64,000 bases of DNA from NCBI RefSeq assembly GCF_011742165.1, contig NZ_JAAQTO010000023.1, forward strand, positions 62,001 to 126,000, in the 5' to 3' direction. This DNA is from Billgrantia bachuensis. Lineage in GTDB: Bacteria > Pseudomonadota > Gammaproteobacteria > Pseudomonadales > Halomonadaceae. The notes under the pieces are model-generated. The model ran no database searches. It was not told the origin of the DNA and saw only the letters and a list, made by a program, of their open reading frames with translations. Made by a program: the position numbers and the translations under genes. Positions 51,371 through 59,902 of the stretch are shown here, piece after piece (the stretch's first letter is position 1; every line of letters starts with the position of its first letter).

Positions 51371-51465
51371 TTAGCGGGCAAATCCGGAAAGCTAGGCAGC
51401 TCATCGGCAAGTTCCAACATTCGGTCTTGGACGAGCCTTGGGCATGCCGGCGTTTAGCGGGCGCA
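51371..51465 (-). pseudogene. Decayed 3' end of a GFA-family gene
   Basis: The 95-bp stretch aligns with the last about 95 bp of the intact GFA gene at 52737-53141: shared CTCATCGGC, TTGGACGAG and CGGGCGC blocks, and peptide LADELP-FP near the end. A single-base deletion shifts the frame and no upstream GFA sequence remains. Together with a short tail it fills the 180-nt gap between the RES toxin and the patatin gene. Confidence 0.75.
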
Positions 51466-51482
51466 GAAGGGGTAGATAAGGC

Positions 51483-52601
51483 TCAATCAGAGGCAGCTTG
51501 TGGTCCCGAATCTCGTCCGCTGTGCGTATGTACCGCGAACTCACCCGGGGCCGCACGACGATCGCCGAGGGCCTCCCAGGCATGGCGCATGTCCGTACGT
51601 CCCGCTTCCCATCGCTCGGCCAAGGAGGTGCGGGAGAAGTCGAAGGCGCGCATCTCGGTGTCGTGCGGCACGCCGGCATGGCTGAGCATGAGCAACGTGA
51701 TCGCGCCTTCGACTTCCGCGCCTTCCGCCAGGGCCGCGGCCAAGGCGGGATCGTCGCGCTGTCGTTCGGGAATGCGGCCGGCCAGGAGTCGCAGTTGGCG
51801 GCGCAGCTCGTGGCACTGGCGCAAGCTCTTCAAGGCCCGCCAGCTCTGGGTCGACAGGAGCAGCTCCAGTTGCCGGTCCATTGACTGGCCCACAGTCTTG
51901 AAATCAGGCCCCAGGCGTCGGAACAGATCCAGCGCGATGCACAGCCGGTCATGCGGCGCCGGCTCGTCCAGGGCCGCTTCCAGCGGAAGATTGGCGCTCA
52001 TGCCCCCGTCCACCACGACGCGACCCTCGAGGCGCGTCGGCGGGAAGAAGGGAATGAAGCCGCAACTCGCCAGGATATGATTGACCCCGATCGGCGTCTT
52101 GGCTGAATCGAAACGCAGCTCCTCTCCGCTGTTGGCATCCACGGCGACGATCACCACCCGTATCTGTCCGTCGTTCAGCCGATCGAAATCGACCTGCCGC
52201 TCCAGGTTCTCGCGCAGGGGGGCGAGATCGTAGAGCCCCGTATCGCTGGGCGTGCCCGGCAGCATCGAGAGGGCGCCGGGAAAGCGTGGGCGATAGAAGG
52301 CGGGGCTGCCGAGCAGAAGGCTCTGCAGCGCGCGCTGGCGTCTGTTGTCCCATGTCGAGGCCCAGGCAGGCGTGTAAGCCCAGGCACCATCCTGCCCGGC
52401 GTCTCCCCAGAAGGCACGCAGGGCGCTGACACGCGCTTCCGGCGGGTTGCCGGCGATCAATGCCGCGTTGACTGCCCCGGTGGAGACGGCGAAGAGTCGA
52501 TCGGTGCGAAAACCCCGTTCGTGCAGCGTCTCATAGGCGCCGCCCTGGTAGGCGCCGAGCGCGTTGCCTCCCGAAAGAATGAGTGTGCCCTGCTCGTCCA
52601 T
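51483..52601 (-). CDS. Patatin-like phospholipase
   Basis: The 372-residue protein has the patatin oxyanion loop GGNALGAYQGGAYE (about residues 11-24), the nucleophile elbow AVSTGAVNAA (Ser about 41; the first Gly of GxSxG is Ala) and the partner Asp in VDGGMSANLP. It is likely an acyl hydrolase acting on phospholipid, or on stored polyester as in related patatin/DUF3734 proteins. Start at 52601 has GGAG 6 nt upstream. It lies between an intact GFA gene and a GFA 3' scrap, which suggests insertion. Confidence 0.88.
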   Translation of the reverse strand: MDEQGTLILSGGNALGAYQGGAYETLHERGFRTDRLFAVSTGAVNAALIAGNPPEARVSALRAFWGDAGQDGAWAYTPAWASTWDNRRQRALQSLLLGSPAFYRPRFPGALSMLPGTPSDTGLYDLAPLRENLERQVDFDRLNDGQIRVVIVAVDANSGEELRFDSAKTPIGVNHILASCGFIPFFPPTRLEGRVVVDGGMSANLPLEAALDEPAPHDRLCIALDLFRRLGPDFKTVGQSMDRQLELLLSTQSWRALKSLRQCHELRRQLRLLAGRIPERQRDDPALAAALAEGAEVEGAITLLMLSHAGVPHDTEMRAFDFSRTSLAERWEAGRTDMRHAWEALGDRRAAPGEFAVHTHSGRDSGPQAASD

Positions 52602-52736
52602 TGAGTCTCCGTGTCTGGTCCATATCGTTCCTTCACCTGACGCCCGCTCCGAAAAAGCACGCTGCCTGGGCAATCGCCCCTTCATTCTAGACGCAACACC
52701 CGAGACATCACCGGGCCACTTCTCCCCTTGCGGCCC

Positions 52737-53141
52737 CTACTGGGCAAACTCGGGAAACTTGGGCAACTCATCGGCCAGCTCGAACCACTCGGCCTTGGAC
52801 GAGACCCAGGCGTGGTAGCGCTTGCCGGGCGCTATCGGGGTATCCAGGGTGCCCAGGCGCAGCCGCTTGGCCTCGGGCAGGTCGTCACGTGCGCTGTAGA
52901 GCGGGCTGCCGCACTCGCTGCAGAACACCCGCGCCTTGTTCGGGGTGGCGCGGTACTCCTTGAGGTACTCCGCGCCCCGGGTAATGGAGAAGTCGGCCGA
53001 GCGGATGGGCGCCACGGCGGCGAAGGCGGAGCCTTGGGCCTTCCGGCACTGCTGGCAGTGGCACATCGAGACTTCGTCGATTTCGCCGCGGTACTCGTAG
53101 GTCACTTTCCCGCACAGGCAGCTTCCCTGGTGCATCGGCAT
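52737..53141 (-). CDS. GFA-family zinc protein (glutathione-dependent formaldehyde-activating-like)
   Basis: A 134-residue GFA-type protein with zinc-binding cysteines in GSCLCGKV (about 6-12), CHCQQCRKAQG (about 26-36) and FCSECGSPLY. The first characterised family member joins glutathione to formaldehyde, but most members have unknown substrates. ATG at 53141 overlaps the SD, while the in-frame ATG two codons later (53135) has better spacing; either is possible. It is divergent from a DsbA-like gene. Its 3' end is partly repeated at 51371-51465. Confidence 0.9.
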   Translation of the reverse strand: MPMHQGSCLCGKVTYEYRGEIDEVSMCHCQQCRKAQGSAFAAVAPIRSADFSITRGAEYLKEYRATPNKARVFCSECGSPLYSARDDLPEAKRLRLGTLDTPIAPGKRYHAWVSSKAEWFELADELPKFPEFAQ

Positions 53142-53260
53142 CTCTCCCCGGTGGCTTTCGCTTACGATACTCCTTTCGGTACCTGATGGCTGAAACCAGC
53201 GTCAAACGCGACCGGGAGATGCTAGGGTTCGAGGGAACCCTACCCAATGGCTCCGCGACC

Positions 53261-53914
53261 ATGCCCCACGTCGACATCACCGTGATCTCCGATGCCATCT
53301 GCCCATGGTGCTTCATCGGCAAACGCCACCTCGATCTCGCCTTGGCCGAACTGCCCGAGGAGATCAGCGTCTCGGTGGCCTGGCACCCCTTCGAGCTCAA
53401 CCCCGACATGCCCGCCGAGGGCCTGTCGCGGCGAGAGTACCGCACCGCCAAGTTCGGCTCGTGGGAGCGCTCCCGGGCGCTCGACGCCCAGGTGGAGGCC
53501 GCCGCCGCCCGGGCCGGTCTAGAGATTCACCACGAGCGCATGACGCGAACGCCCAATACCTTCGACGCCCACCGGCTGATCTGGCTCGCCGGGGAGCATG
53601 GCGTCCAGTCGGCCGTGGTCGATGCACTCTTCCGGCGCTACTTCGTCGAGGGTGAGGACATCGGAGACAATGCGGTACTGGCCAGCACCGCCCGAGACGG
53701 CGGGCTAGCGGATGTCGACATACCGGCCTTTCTCGCCAGCGACCAGGGCCGCAGCGAGGTACAAGCAGGCCTCGACGAGGCGCGGCGCCTGGGCGTGAGC
53801 GGTGTACCCACTTTCATCATCAATAACTCAATCGGCCTGACGGGCGCCCAACCGCCCGAGGCACTGCGCCAGGCGATTATCGAGTCGACCGGCGGGAGTG
53901 GAAGGCCGGGCTGA
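53261..53914 (+). CDS. DsbA-family (FrnE-like) oxidoreductase
   Basis: The 217-residue protein is a cytoplasmic DsbA-fold dithiol oxidoreductase of the FrnE group. The active site is CPWC (about residues 15-18), the cis-Pro loop is GVSGVPTFII, and the WHPFELNPDMP region is typical. There is no signal peptide, so it is not a periplasmic DsbA. ATG at 53261 is the family start; the upstream extension lacks homology. It probably handles thiol redox or glutathione conjugates under stress. Confidence 0.9.
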   Translation: MPHVDITVISDAICPWCFIGKRHLDLALAELPEEISVSVAWHPFELNPDMPAEGLSRREYRTAKFGSWERSRALDAQVEAAAARAGLEIHHERMTRTPNTFDAHRLIWLAGEHGVQSAVVDALFRRYFVEGEDIGDNAVLASTARDGGLADVDIPAFLASDQGRSEVQAGLDEARRLGVSGVPTFIINNSIGLTGAQPPEALRQAIIESTGGSGRPG

Positions 53915-54001
53915 ACCCGCCTCTACATGCTTGCCCCCTGTCGGCGTCGGTGTCATCGTCTTGCGGTCACCATCAGCCGCCTGACCACAAGGAGCATTAC
54001 C

Positions 54002-54334
54002 GTGTTCATCGCCATGAACCGTTTTCGGGTCAACCCCGAGCGAGTGGAAGAGTTCGAGCAGATCTGGCTGGAGCGGGAGACCCACCTGCAGGGCCTGCCC
54101 GGCTTCGTCGAGTTCCATATGCTGCGCGGTCCCGAGAAGGAGGACCACGTGCTCTACGCCTCGCATACCATCTGGCGTTCGCGCGAAGACTTCGAGGCCT
54201 GGACGCACTCCGAGGCGTTCCGCAAGGCCCACGCCAACGCCGGCCAGAGCAAGCGCGAGGGGCTCTACCTAGGCCCGCCGAACTTCGAGGGGTTCGAGGT
54301 CATCCAGACGGTCGGCAACGATGGCGATGCCTGA
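54002..54334 (+). CDS. ABM-family monooxygenase-like protein
   Basis: A 110-residue ferredoxin-fold protein of the antibiotic-biosynthesis-monooxygenase superfamily, with FIAMNRFRV at the start, LPGFVEFHMLRGP and HTIWRSREDFEAW. Relatives include heme-degrading IsdG-like enzymes and quinol monooxygenases. AAGGAG lies 8 nt before the GTG at 54002, so GTG is preferred over the ATG four codons later. No iron genes are adjacent. Confidence 0.85.
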   Translation: MFIAMNRFRVNPERVEEFEQIWLERETHLQGLPGFVEFHMLRGPEKEDHVLYASHTIWRSREDFEAWTHSEAFRKAHANAGQSKREGLYLGPPNFEGFEVIQTVGNDGDA

Positions 54335-54361
54335 GGCCATGGAGCGCATGAGGAGCACCGG

Positions 54362-55015
54362 ATGAGCGCGGCATTGTCCGCGCCGCCGCTGACGACACTG
54401 GGCGGCCGCAACGTGCTCTTCGCCATGGCCGCCGAGGCCGAATACGGCCCGCATCTCAGGCAGCGTTTCGCGCCGTTCATGACCGGCGTCGGCCCGGTAG
54501 AGGCGGCGGTGGAACTCACCGCGGCTCTTGCCGCGCACGCCCACCGGGGGCGCCTGCCCGACCTGGTGGTGTCGCTGGGCTCGGCCGGCAGCCGCTCGCT
54601 CGAGCAGACCGAGATCTATCAGGCGAGCTCCATCGCCTACCGCGACATGGACGCCTCGCCGCTGGGTTTCGAGAAAGGCACCACGCCCTTTCTCGACCTG
54701 CCGGCGGTCCTGCCCCTGCCGTTGCGCATCCCCGGCATTGCCGAGGCCACGCTCTCCACCGGCGCCAATATCGTTTCGGGCGAGGCCTATGCCGCCATCG
54801 CCGCCGAGATGGTGGACATGGAGAGCTACGCCTGCCTGCGCGCCTGCATGCGCTTTGACGTGCCGCTGATCGTGCTGCGCGGTATTTCGGACGGCAAGGC
54901 GGAGCTGCACCGCGTCGACGACTGGACGGAGTATCTGCACCTCATCGACGAGAAGCTGGCCGCCGCCGTGGACCGCCTCGGCGAGGCGCTCGCCGAGGGG
55001 CTGTTGGCGCGCTGA
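54362..55015 (+). CDS. mtnN: 5'-methylthioadenosine/S-adenosylhomocysteine nucleosidase-like
   Basis: The 217-residue protein has the nucleosidase fold: FAMAAEAEYG at the N-terminus with the catalytic-region Glu, PDLVVSLGSAGS, MVDMESYA (substrate-binding Met/Glu) and LIVLRGISDGK with the catalytic Asp. It hydrolyses MTA or SAH to adenine in methionine salvage. GAGGAG lies upstream of the ATG. It is 28 nt after the ABM gene and probably co-transcribed. Paired hairpins follow its stop. Confidence 0.85.
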   Translation: MSAALSAPPLTTLGGRNVLFAMAAEAEYGPHLRQRFAPFMTGVGPVEAAVELTAALAAHAHRGRLPDLVVSLGSAGSRSLEQTEIYQASSIAYRDMDASPLGFEKGTTPFLDLPAVLPLPLRIPGIAEATLSTGANIVSGEAYAAIAAEMVDMESYACLRACMRFDVPLIVLRGISDGKAELHRVDDWTEYLHLIDEKLAAAVDRLGEALAEGLLAR

Positions 55016-55026
55016 TGACGAATCAG

Positions 55027-55090
55027 GTGAGCCGAATGGCAAATCTATTCGGCTCACTTTATGAGCCGAATTGCCAGCCGATTCGGCTCA
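55027..55090. repeat. Two consecutive inverted repeats sharing GAGCCGAAT
   Basis: GTGAGCCGAAT (55027-55037) pairs with ATTCGGCTCAC (55047-55057); TGAGCCGAAT (55062-55071) pairs with ATTCGGCTCA (55081-55090). The two hairpins carry the same arm sequence, so alternative pairings are possible. They lie between convergent genes and probably act as a double terminator. Confidence 0.65.
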
Positions 55091-55111
55091 CAGGTCAACC
55101 AAGGCTATTGC

Positions 55112-56137
55112 CTAACTTGCTGGGATCAGCACCGCTTCCACCGGCCGCCGCAGCGAGCGCGGCATCGCCTTGCCCCGCCCGAACCGCACCACCAGGTCGG
55201 GGCGCCCACCTACTAGACCCAACGCCTCGGCGAACGCCGGGCGAACGCTCGCCTCTTCGACTGGCTGGTTGATGAAGGCATTGCAGATGCCGAGTGCCGT
55301 GGCTTGCAGGGCAAAGCGCTGGTAGCAGCGGCCGGCCTCCACCCAGTGCGCCCTGTCGTCGGCTGCCGAGATGAACACGGCAATGCCGGCGGAACTGCGC
55401 ACCTGCCGAGCCACCTTGGCATTTTCGGCGCCTTGCCGAAAAAGGGTGCGGAACAGCCACCTGCCCAGCCAGCGCGGAGTGGCAGGGCTGCCCATCGAAC
55501 GAGCGAAAAGCCCGTCGCCGGCTTCGACAGCCTCGCGGCCGCCGAAGCGGATCCAGTTCTCGAGTTCCTGCCGGAATGCCCGGTTGCCGATCTGCAGGCT
55601 GTTGGCTTGAAGCACGTACTCCAGCACGTTTTCCATCGCTTCACGCACGGTCAGCAGGCTGATGGAAACACCCTTCCCGGTTCCCGCGGCCTGCAGCAGG
55701 CTCAACTCGTTATCGACAAGGGGCGTGCCGTCGTAGTCGGTGCGCGTACACTGCCGCGCCGGGATGGCCTCGAACAGTGGGGAGGGTTCCGGCTGGCAGG
55801 GTGTCAGCGTAACGCGCACTTCCCCATCCCCTGCGGGGTGGAACGTCACCTCACCTGACATGCCGAAAGCCCTTGCGGCCAGGCTCAGGTTCTCGGCGGC
55901 GCATCCCAGCGAAACGTAGAGGTGGTGGTCGTCCGGGTCGACGACCGGAGTGCGGCGCGAGAGGTCCGGCAGGATGCCGATGGCATCGTCAGTGACTCTG
56001 AAGCGCCAGCACTGGGTGTTGTGGCTGGATGGGGCCAGGGTGGCATAGCGAATGAGCTCCTTCAGCCTTGCGGCACGATCGGACGCTTGCCCATCGCCAT
56101 GGCGCCAGAGGGTCTTCACTGATTGTTCGTAAGTCAC
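55112..56137 (-). CDS. Acg-family nitroreductase-like FMN protein
   Basis: The 341-residue protein belongs to the nitroreductase superfamily, Acg-like branch: LIRYATLAPSSHNTQCWRF (FMN-binding N-terminal block), HHLYVSLGCAAENL and LGICNAFINQPVEE. Members of this branch bind FMN tightly and may sequester flavin rather than turn over nitro compounds. Its length fits the branch, which is nearly twice that of ordinary nitroreductases. It is convergent with the mtnN-like gene. Confidence 0.85.
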   Translation of the reverse strand: MTYEQSVKTLWRHGDGQASDRAARLKELIRYATLAPSSHNTQCWRFRVTDDAIGILPDLSRRTPVVDPDDHHLYVSLGCAAENLSLAARAFGMSGEVTFHPAGDGEVRVTLTPCQPEPSPLFEAIPARQCTRTDYDGTPLVDNELSLLQAAGTGKGVSISLLTVREAMENVLEYVLQANSLQIGNRAFRQELENWIRFGGREAVEAGDGLFARSMGSPATPRWLGRWLFRTLFRQGAENAKVARQVRSSAGIAVFISAADDRAHWVEAGRCYQRFALQATALGICNAFINQPVEEASVRPAFAEALGLVGGRPDLVVRFGRGKAMPRSLRRPVEAVLIPAS

Positions 56138-56341
56138 CGCCCGCCCTCACTTGGCCGCAGCCCCTCGCTTGCTTCAGTTTAGCGCCAACGCGGCTCCTGG
56201 GGCATGACTCGCAATATGTTTCTGCTCTGCCGTCGGCAGGACATTTGCTGGGGTGGCTTCGGGTAACTAGGCTGATCTCGTCAGGCTCGACAATGCCGGC
56301 GTGATACCTATTAGCACCGTTTTCGACAGGAGGTTGAAACC

Positions 56342-56830
56342 ATGTCCAGCCCGGAGCATAAGCAGAAAATCTGGAAGATGATCAAGGACATCAAGGTCGG
56401 CATGTTGGTGACGCTGGACGGCGAGATGCCCCGCGCCCGGCCGATGCACCTGGTACAGGATGAGTATGACGGCACCCTGTGGTTCTTCACTCGCCGCAGT
56501 GCCGAGAAAGTTTCCGAGACCAGCCGCGACCACGATGTCTGCCTCAGCTTTTCCGATCAGGAAGAGGGCGTGTACGTGTCGCTCTCGGGCAAGGCCAACC
56601 TGACCACTGACCGCGAGCTGGTCGAGAAGTACTGGAACCCGTTCGTCGCCGCCTGGTTTCCCGACGGCAAGGACGACCCGGACCTCGCCCTGCTGGAGAT
56701 CAAGGTGACCATGGGCGAACACTGGAAGGCCAAGGAGAGCAAGGTGTTCCAGCTGTATGAGTTCGCCAAGGCCAACGTCAAGAAGGACGCCACCCCGAAC
56801 CTGGGCGAGAACGAGAAGTTCGGTGGCTGA
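56342..56830 (+). CDS. Pyridoxamine-phosphate-oxidase-like general stress protein
   Basis: A 162-residue split-barrel flavoprotein of the PPOx/general-stress-protein-26 type, with MLVTLDGEMPRARPM, LWFFTRRSAEK and YVSLSGKANLTTDRE. Such proteins bind FMN or F420 and are induced by stress; no substrate is known. GGAGG lies 7-8 nt upstream of the ATG. It stands alone. Confidence 0.88.
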   Translation: MSSPEHKQKIWKMIKDIKVGMLVTLDGEMPRARPMHLVQDEYDGTLWFFTRRSAEKVSETSRDHDVCLSFSDQEEGVYVSLSGKANLTTDRELVEKYWNPFVAAWFPDGKDDPDLALLEIKVTMGEHWKAKESKVFQLYEFAKANVKKDATPNLGENEKFGG

Positions 56831-56874
56831 CTGACGTGACGTTGTGCGGCGCTCGCTAGTGTCGATGTAGACCG

Positions 56875-57090
56875 CTAGTCGTCGATCTTGGTGAGCGCCG
56901 AGTCCTTGTGCATGGCGATATGATCGGTCTTGTCGCTCTTGATCTCGTATTGCGGCTCGTCTTCACTCGCATGGCGCTTGTGCCCCTTGTACTCCGTGTC
57001 CTGGGTATGAACCTTGACGATCTTGCCGCTTACCTGCCCCGCCTCGGAATTCCAGCTGACGTGGTCTCCCACCTTGAAACGCTTGGCCAT
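56875..57090 (-). CDS. DUF2945 (HVA1-type TUDOR) small protein
   Basis: A 71-residue basic/acidic protein matching DUF2945: FKVGDHVSWNSEAGQVSGKI, then DTEYKGHKRHASEDEPQYEI and HKDSAL. The family has a small SH3/TUDOR-like barrel and unknown function. Convergent with the stress-protein gene. Confidence 0.9.
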   Translation of the reverse strand: MAKRFKVGDHVSWNSEAGQVSGKIVKVHTQDTEYKGHKRHASEDEPQYEIKSDKTDHIAMHKDSALTKIDD

Positions 57091-57205
57091 GGTTCACCTC
57101 GAATCAGGGAATCGGTTCCAATGTGCTTGCAGGATAGCCAGGCATTCACCATGTTGCTTAAACCGACGCAAGGCATCGGTACGGCCAGCTTGAAGGAGAC
57201 ACCGT

Positions 57206-57598
57206 ATGGAGCGATTTACGGGCGGTTGTCTTTGCGGCAACGTTCGCATCGTGGCGACCGGCCGCCCCTACCGGGTCGGCCTGTGTCACTGTCTCGACTG
57301 CCGCAAGCATCATGGCGCGCTGTTCTTCGCGGCCGCGATGTTCCCTGAGAGGTCGGTGACGATCGAAGGCGAGACGCGCGACTACGCCGGGCGGTTCTTC
57401 TGCCCCAACTGCGGTTCGTCCGTTTTTGCCCGCACCGACGATGAAATCGAAGTGCACCTGGGAGCGCTGGATGCCCCCGACCAACTGATGCCCACCTACG
57501 AGAGCTGGACCGTCCGCCGTGAGTCCTGGCTGCCGCCCTTTCCGCATATGAAGCGCTACGACTGCGATCGCGACGACACGGGGCGTGAGGAGGAGTAA
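57206..57598 (+). CDS. GFA-family zinc protein
   Basis: A 130-residue GFA-fold protein with zinc cysteines in GGCLCGNV (about 7-13), CHCLDCRKHHG (about 27-37) and FCPNCGSSVF. It shares the fold with the GFA protein at 52737 but is clearly a different subfamily. AAGGAG lies 6 nt before the ATG. Function unknown beyond zinc binding. Confidence 0.9.
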   Translation: MERFTGGCLCGNVRIVATGRPYRVGLCHCLDCRKHHGALFFAAAMFPERSVTIEGETRDYAGRFFCPNCGSSVFARTDDEIEVHLGALDAPDQLMPTYESWTVRRESWLPPFPHMKRYDCDRDDTGREEE

Positions 57599-57655
57599 GT
57601 GAATGTCACTCCACTCCGATGATCAGCCATGGTCAATATAGGCAAGCCACTGAAT

Positions 57656-58669
57656 TCAACCGCTCTCTCGTACGATTAGCCTGACGCCGAGGTCTATCCT
57701 GGTTGCCGTGTCATCTCCCTTGAGGCGGTCGATCAACAACCGGGCGATATGGTCACCGATCTCTTGCCGGGGGGGTTCCACCGTCGTCATTGGTGGGACG
57801 GTGCTGTCGGTAAAGTCCTGGTTACCGAATCCCACGACCGCCAGGCGCCCGGGTATCGACCAGCCTTGCCGCTGGCATTCGAACATTGCGCCGAGGGCGA
57901 CCATGTCATTGGAACAGAACACCGCTTGGGTCTCGGGATGCTCGTCGACCAGTGAGCACAGCAGTTTGCCGGCCTCGGCGGTATTGCTGCGCCCTGCCAG
58001 TTCGCGGACCACCACCGAGCCGCCGGAGTCGGCAATTGCATCGCGAAACCCGTGATAGCGTTCGCGCGCACGGATGTCACGTTGAAAGTTCGTGCTCAAA
58101 AAGGCCATGTGCCGGTAGCCGTTGCGCAACAGATGCTCCGCCACCAGACGTCCACAGGTGTGGTGTGAAAAGCCCACCACCATGTCCAAACCTTCCTGGC
58201 CGTAGTCCCACATCTCGACAATGGGAATATCGCTCTTGGCAAGCAGCGAGACCGATTTTCGGCTGTGCGAGAACCCTGTCAGCACTAGCCCGGAGGGGTT
58301 CCAACTCAAGATCGAGCGAATCAGTTCCTCCTCGCGCGAAGGGTCGAATTCCGTGTTGCCTATCAATAGCTGATAGCCGGCAGCGCGCAGGTTCCTTTCC
58401 AGTGTCTCGAGAGTTTCCGCAAAGAACGAGAAGGTGATCGTGGGCACTATCACGCCGATGATATTGGAGCGCGATGAGGCCAGACCGCCAGCCATCGTGT
58501 TGGGTAGATAGCCCAGCCTGTCGATCGCTGTCTGAATGCGCTCGGCCCGGCGAGAAGAGACCTCGTCGGGACGACGCAGGTAGAGCGACACGGTACTTGG
58601 AGAGACATCCGCAAGCTGGGCGACCTCGCTCATGGTGGCCCGCTGTGAATTTCGTCTGCGTCTTTTCAC
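57656..58669 (-). CDS. LacI-family regulator of the downstream divergent transport operon
   Basis: The 337-residue protein has a LacI helix-turn-helix (about residues 12-58, MSEVAQLADVSPSTVSLYLRRP) and a periplasmic-binding-like effector domain with NDMVALGAMFECQ and TVEPPRQEIG blocks, similar to GntR-type gluconate regulators. A GTG start at 58669 follows AGGGG. It is divergent from the tct operon, and a perfect palindrome lies between. It probably represses the operon and is relieved by a sugar acid. Confidence 0.9.
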   Translation of the reverse strand: MKRRRRNSQRATMSEVAQLADVSPSTVSLYLRRPDEVSSRRAERIQTAIDRLGYLPNTMAGGLASSRSNIIGVIVPTITFSFFAETLETLERNLRAAGYQLLIGNTEFDPSREEELIRSILSWNPSGLVLTGFSHSRKSVSLLAKSDIPIVEMWDYGQEGLDMVVGFSHHTCGRLVAEHLLRNGYRHMAFLSTNFQRDIRARERYHGFRDAIADSGGSVVVRELAGRSNTAEAGKLLCSLVDEHPETQAVFCSNDMVALGAMFECQRQGWSIPGRLAVVGFGNQDFTDSTVPPMTTVEPPRQEIGDHIARLLIDRLKGDDTATRIDLGVRLIVRESG

Positions 58670-58816
58670 TGTCCCCTCTACCCGTTCTCTTTTGAAACAG
58701 AAGGTTAAATGTGCCTAGCCAGACCCCGACCAAGGTTGCGCAACGTTGACCTTGAGTCATCCCTCGATAGCTAGCCATTCGACCAAAGGATAGCTTCGGC
58801 TTCATTGACCCCTTTG

Positions 58817-58832
58817 ATCGTAGCGCTACGAT
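58817..58832. promoter_or_regulatory. Perfect 16-bp palindrome, LacI operator
   Basis: ATCGTAGCGCTACGAT is fully symmetric with a central CG, the form of LacI/GalR-family operators. It lies 148 nt before the LacI gene start and 102 nt before tctC. A TATAGA -10-like sequence begins at 58833. Confidence 0.8.
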
Positions 58833-58933
58833 TATAGAATCAAAAGAAAACGGATGCCCTCCAATAATTACAATATAAAGCCACTCGCATTAGGACATCG
58901 TAATTTCGCAGCGATACGAAAATGGAGACAACA

Positions 58934-59863
58934 ATGAAAGCCATACACCACGCCTTGGCCCTGATGATTATCGCCGGAGCCTCGCATACCGTTCACGCCC
59001 AAGAGACCTTGGAAATCATCGTTCCCTTTGCGGCGGGCGGCGCCACGGATATCGTCGCGCGCAGTTTCGAACCGGTTTTCTCCGAGCAGCTCGGTGTCAC
59101 CTCGGTGGTGCGCAACCTGGCCGGCGCCAGCGCCACGGTAGGCACCACAGAGGTCGCCAAGCGCGAAGGCAACCCCAACATCATCGGCTACGCGCCGGCC
59201 GGCTCGCTCAGCATCCAACCCTCGTTGAAAGACCTTGCCTACGGGCCGGACAGTTTCACCTATATCTGCCGCACCACGTCCAATCCGATGTTCTTGATGG
59301 TGTCCCGGTCATCCGATATCGAAGACTTTGACCAGCTCGTCGCAGCCTCCCAGGAACAGCCGCTGCTTTATGGTTCCTCGGGACCTGGCACGCTGCCGCA
59401 CCTGGCAGCCGCCGCCCTGGTGGTGGAGAGCGACCTCGACGCCTCACACATTTCCTACAGCGGTTCCGGGCCAGCCATGAATGCGCTGGCCGGCAACGAA
59501 ATCCAGTTCATGGCAGACACCGAGACCATTCTCGAAAACTATGATCTGCGGCCATTGGCCGTCTTCGCCGCCCAGCGCATCGAGGGCTACGAGGATGTAC
59601 CGACCATAAATGAGCTAGGCCTGCCGGAGATGGAATTCTCCGTCTGGCAGGGCGTAATAGCTCCCAAGGGAATTACGGAAGAGCGAAAGGCTCAGTATTC
59701 CGACGCATGCAAGGCCACGCTCGAGTCTGATCGGTTCAAGTCCTTCGCCGAGAATGCCAAGGCCGGCATCGCCTATCTCGGGCCGGACGAGTTCGAGTCG
59801 TTCGTGAAGGAACGCTTCGAAGCCAACAAGCAGGTGCTACACGATGCCGGCCTGATCGATTGA
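58934..59863 (+). CDS. Tripartite tricarboxylate transporter substrate-binding protein (TctC)
   Basis: A 309-residue periplasmic binding protein with a signal peptide (about 1-22, ending AQA) and TctC-family motifs IIVPFAAGGATDIVAR and YAPAGSLSIQPSL. It presents a carboxylate to the TctBA membrane subunits. The ATG at 58934 has GGAG 6 nt upstream; that SD overlaps the earlier ATG at 58922, which is therefore rejected. First gene of the LacI-controlled operon. Confidence 0.9.
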   Translation: MKAIHHALALMIIAGASHTVHAQETLEIIVPFAAGGATDIVARSFEPVFSEQLGVTSVVRNLAGASATVGTTEVAKREGNPNIIGYAPAGSLSIQPSLKDLAYGPDSFTYICRTTSNPMFLMVSRSSDIEDFDQLVAASQEQPLLYGSSGPGTLPHLAAAALVVESDLDASHISYSGSGPAMNALAGNEIQFMADTETILENYDLRPLAVFAAQRIEGYEDVPTINELGLPEMEFSVWQGVIAPKGITEERKAQYSDACKATLESDRFKSFAENAKAGIAYLGPDEFESFVKERFEANKQVLHDAGLID

Positions 59864-59902
59864 GGCCATCAAGCCATTCCGACCTCTAGCGAGGTAAGCG
59901 CC

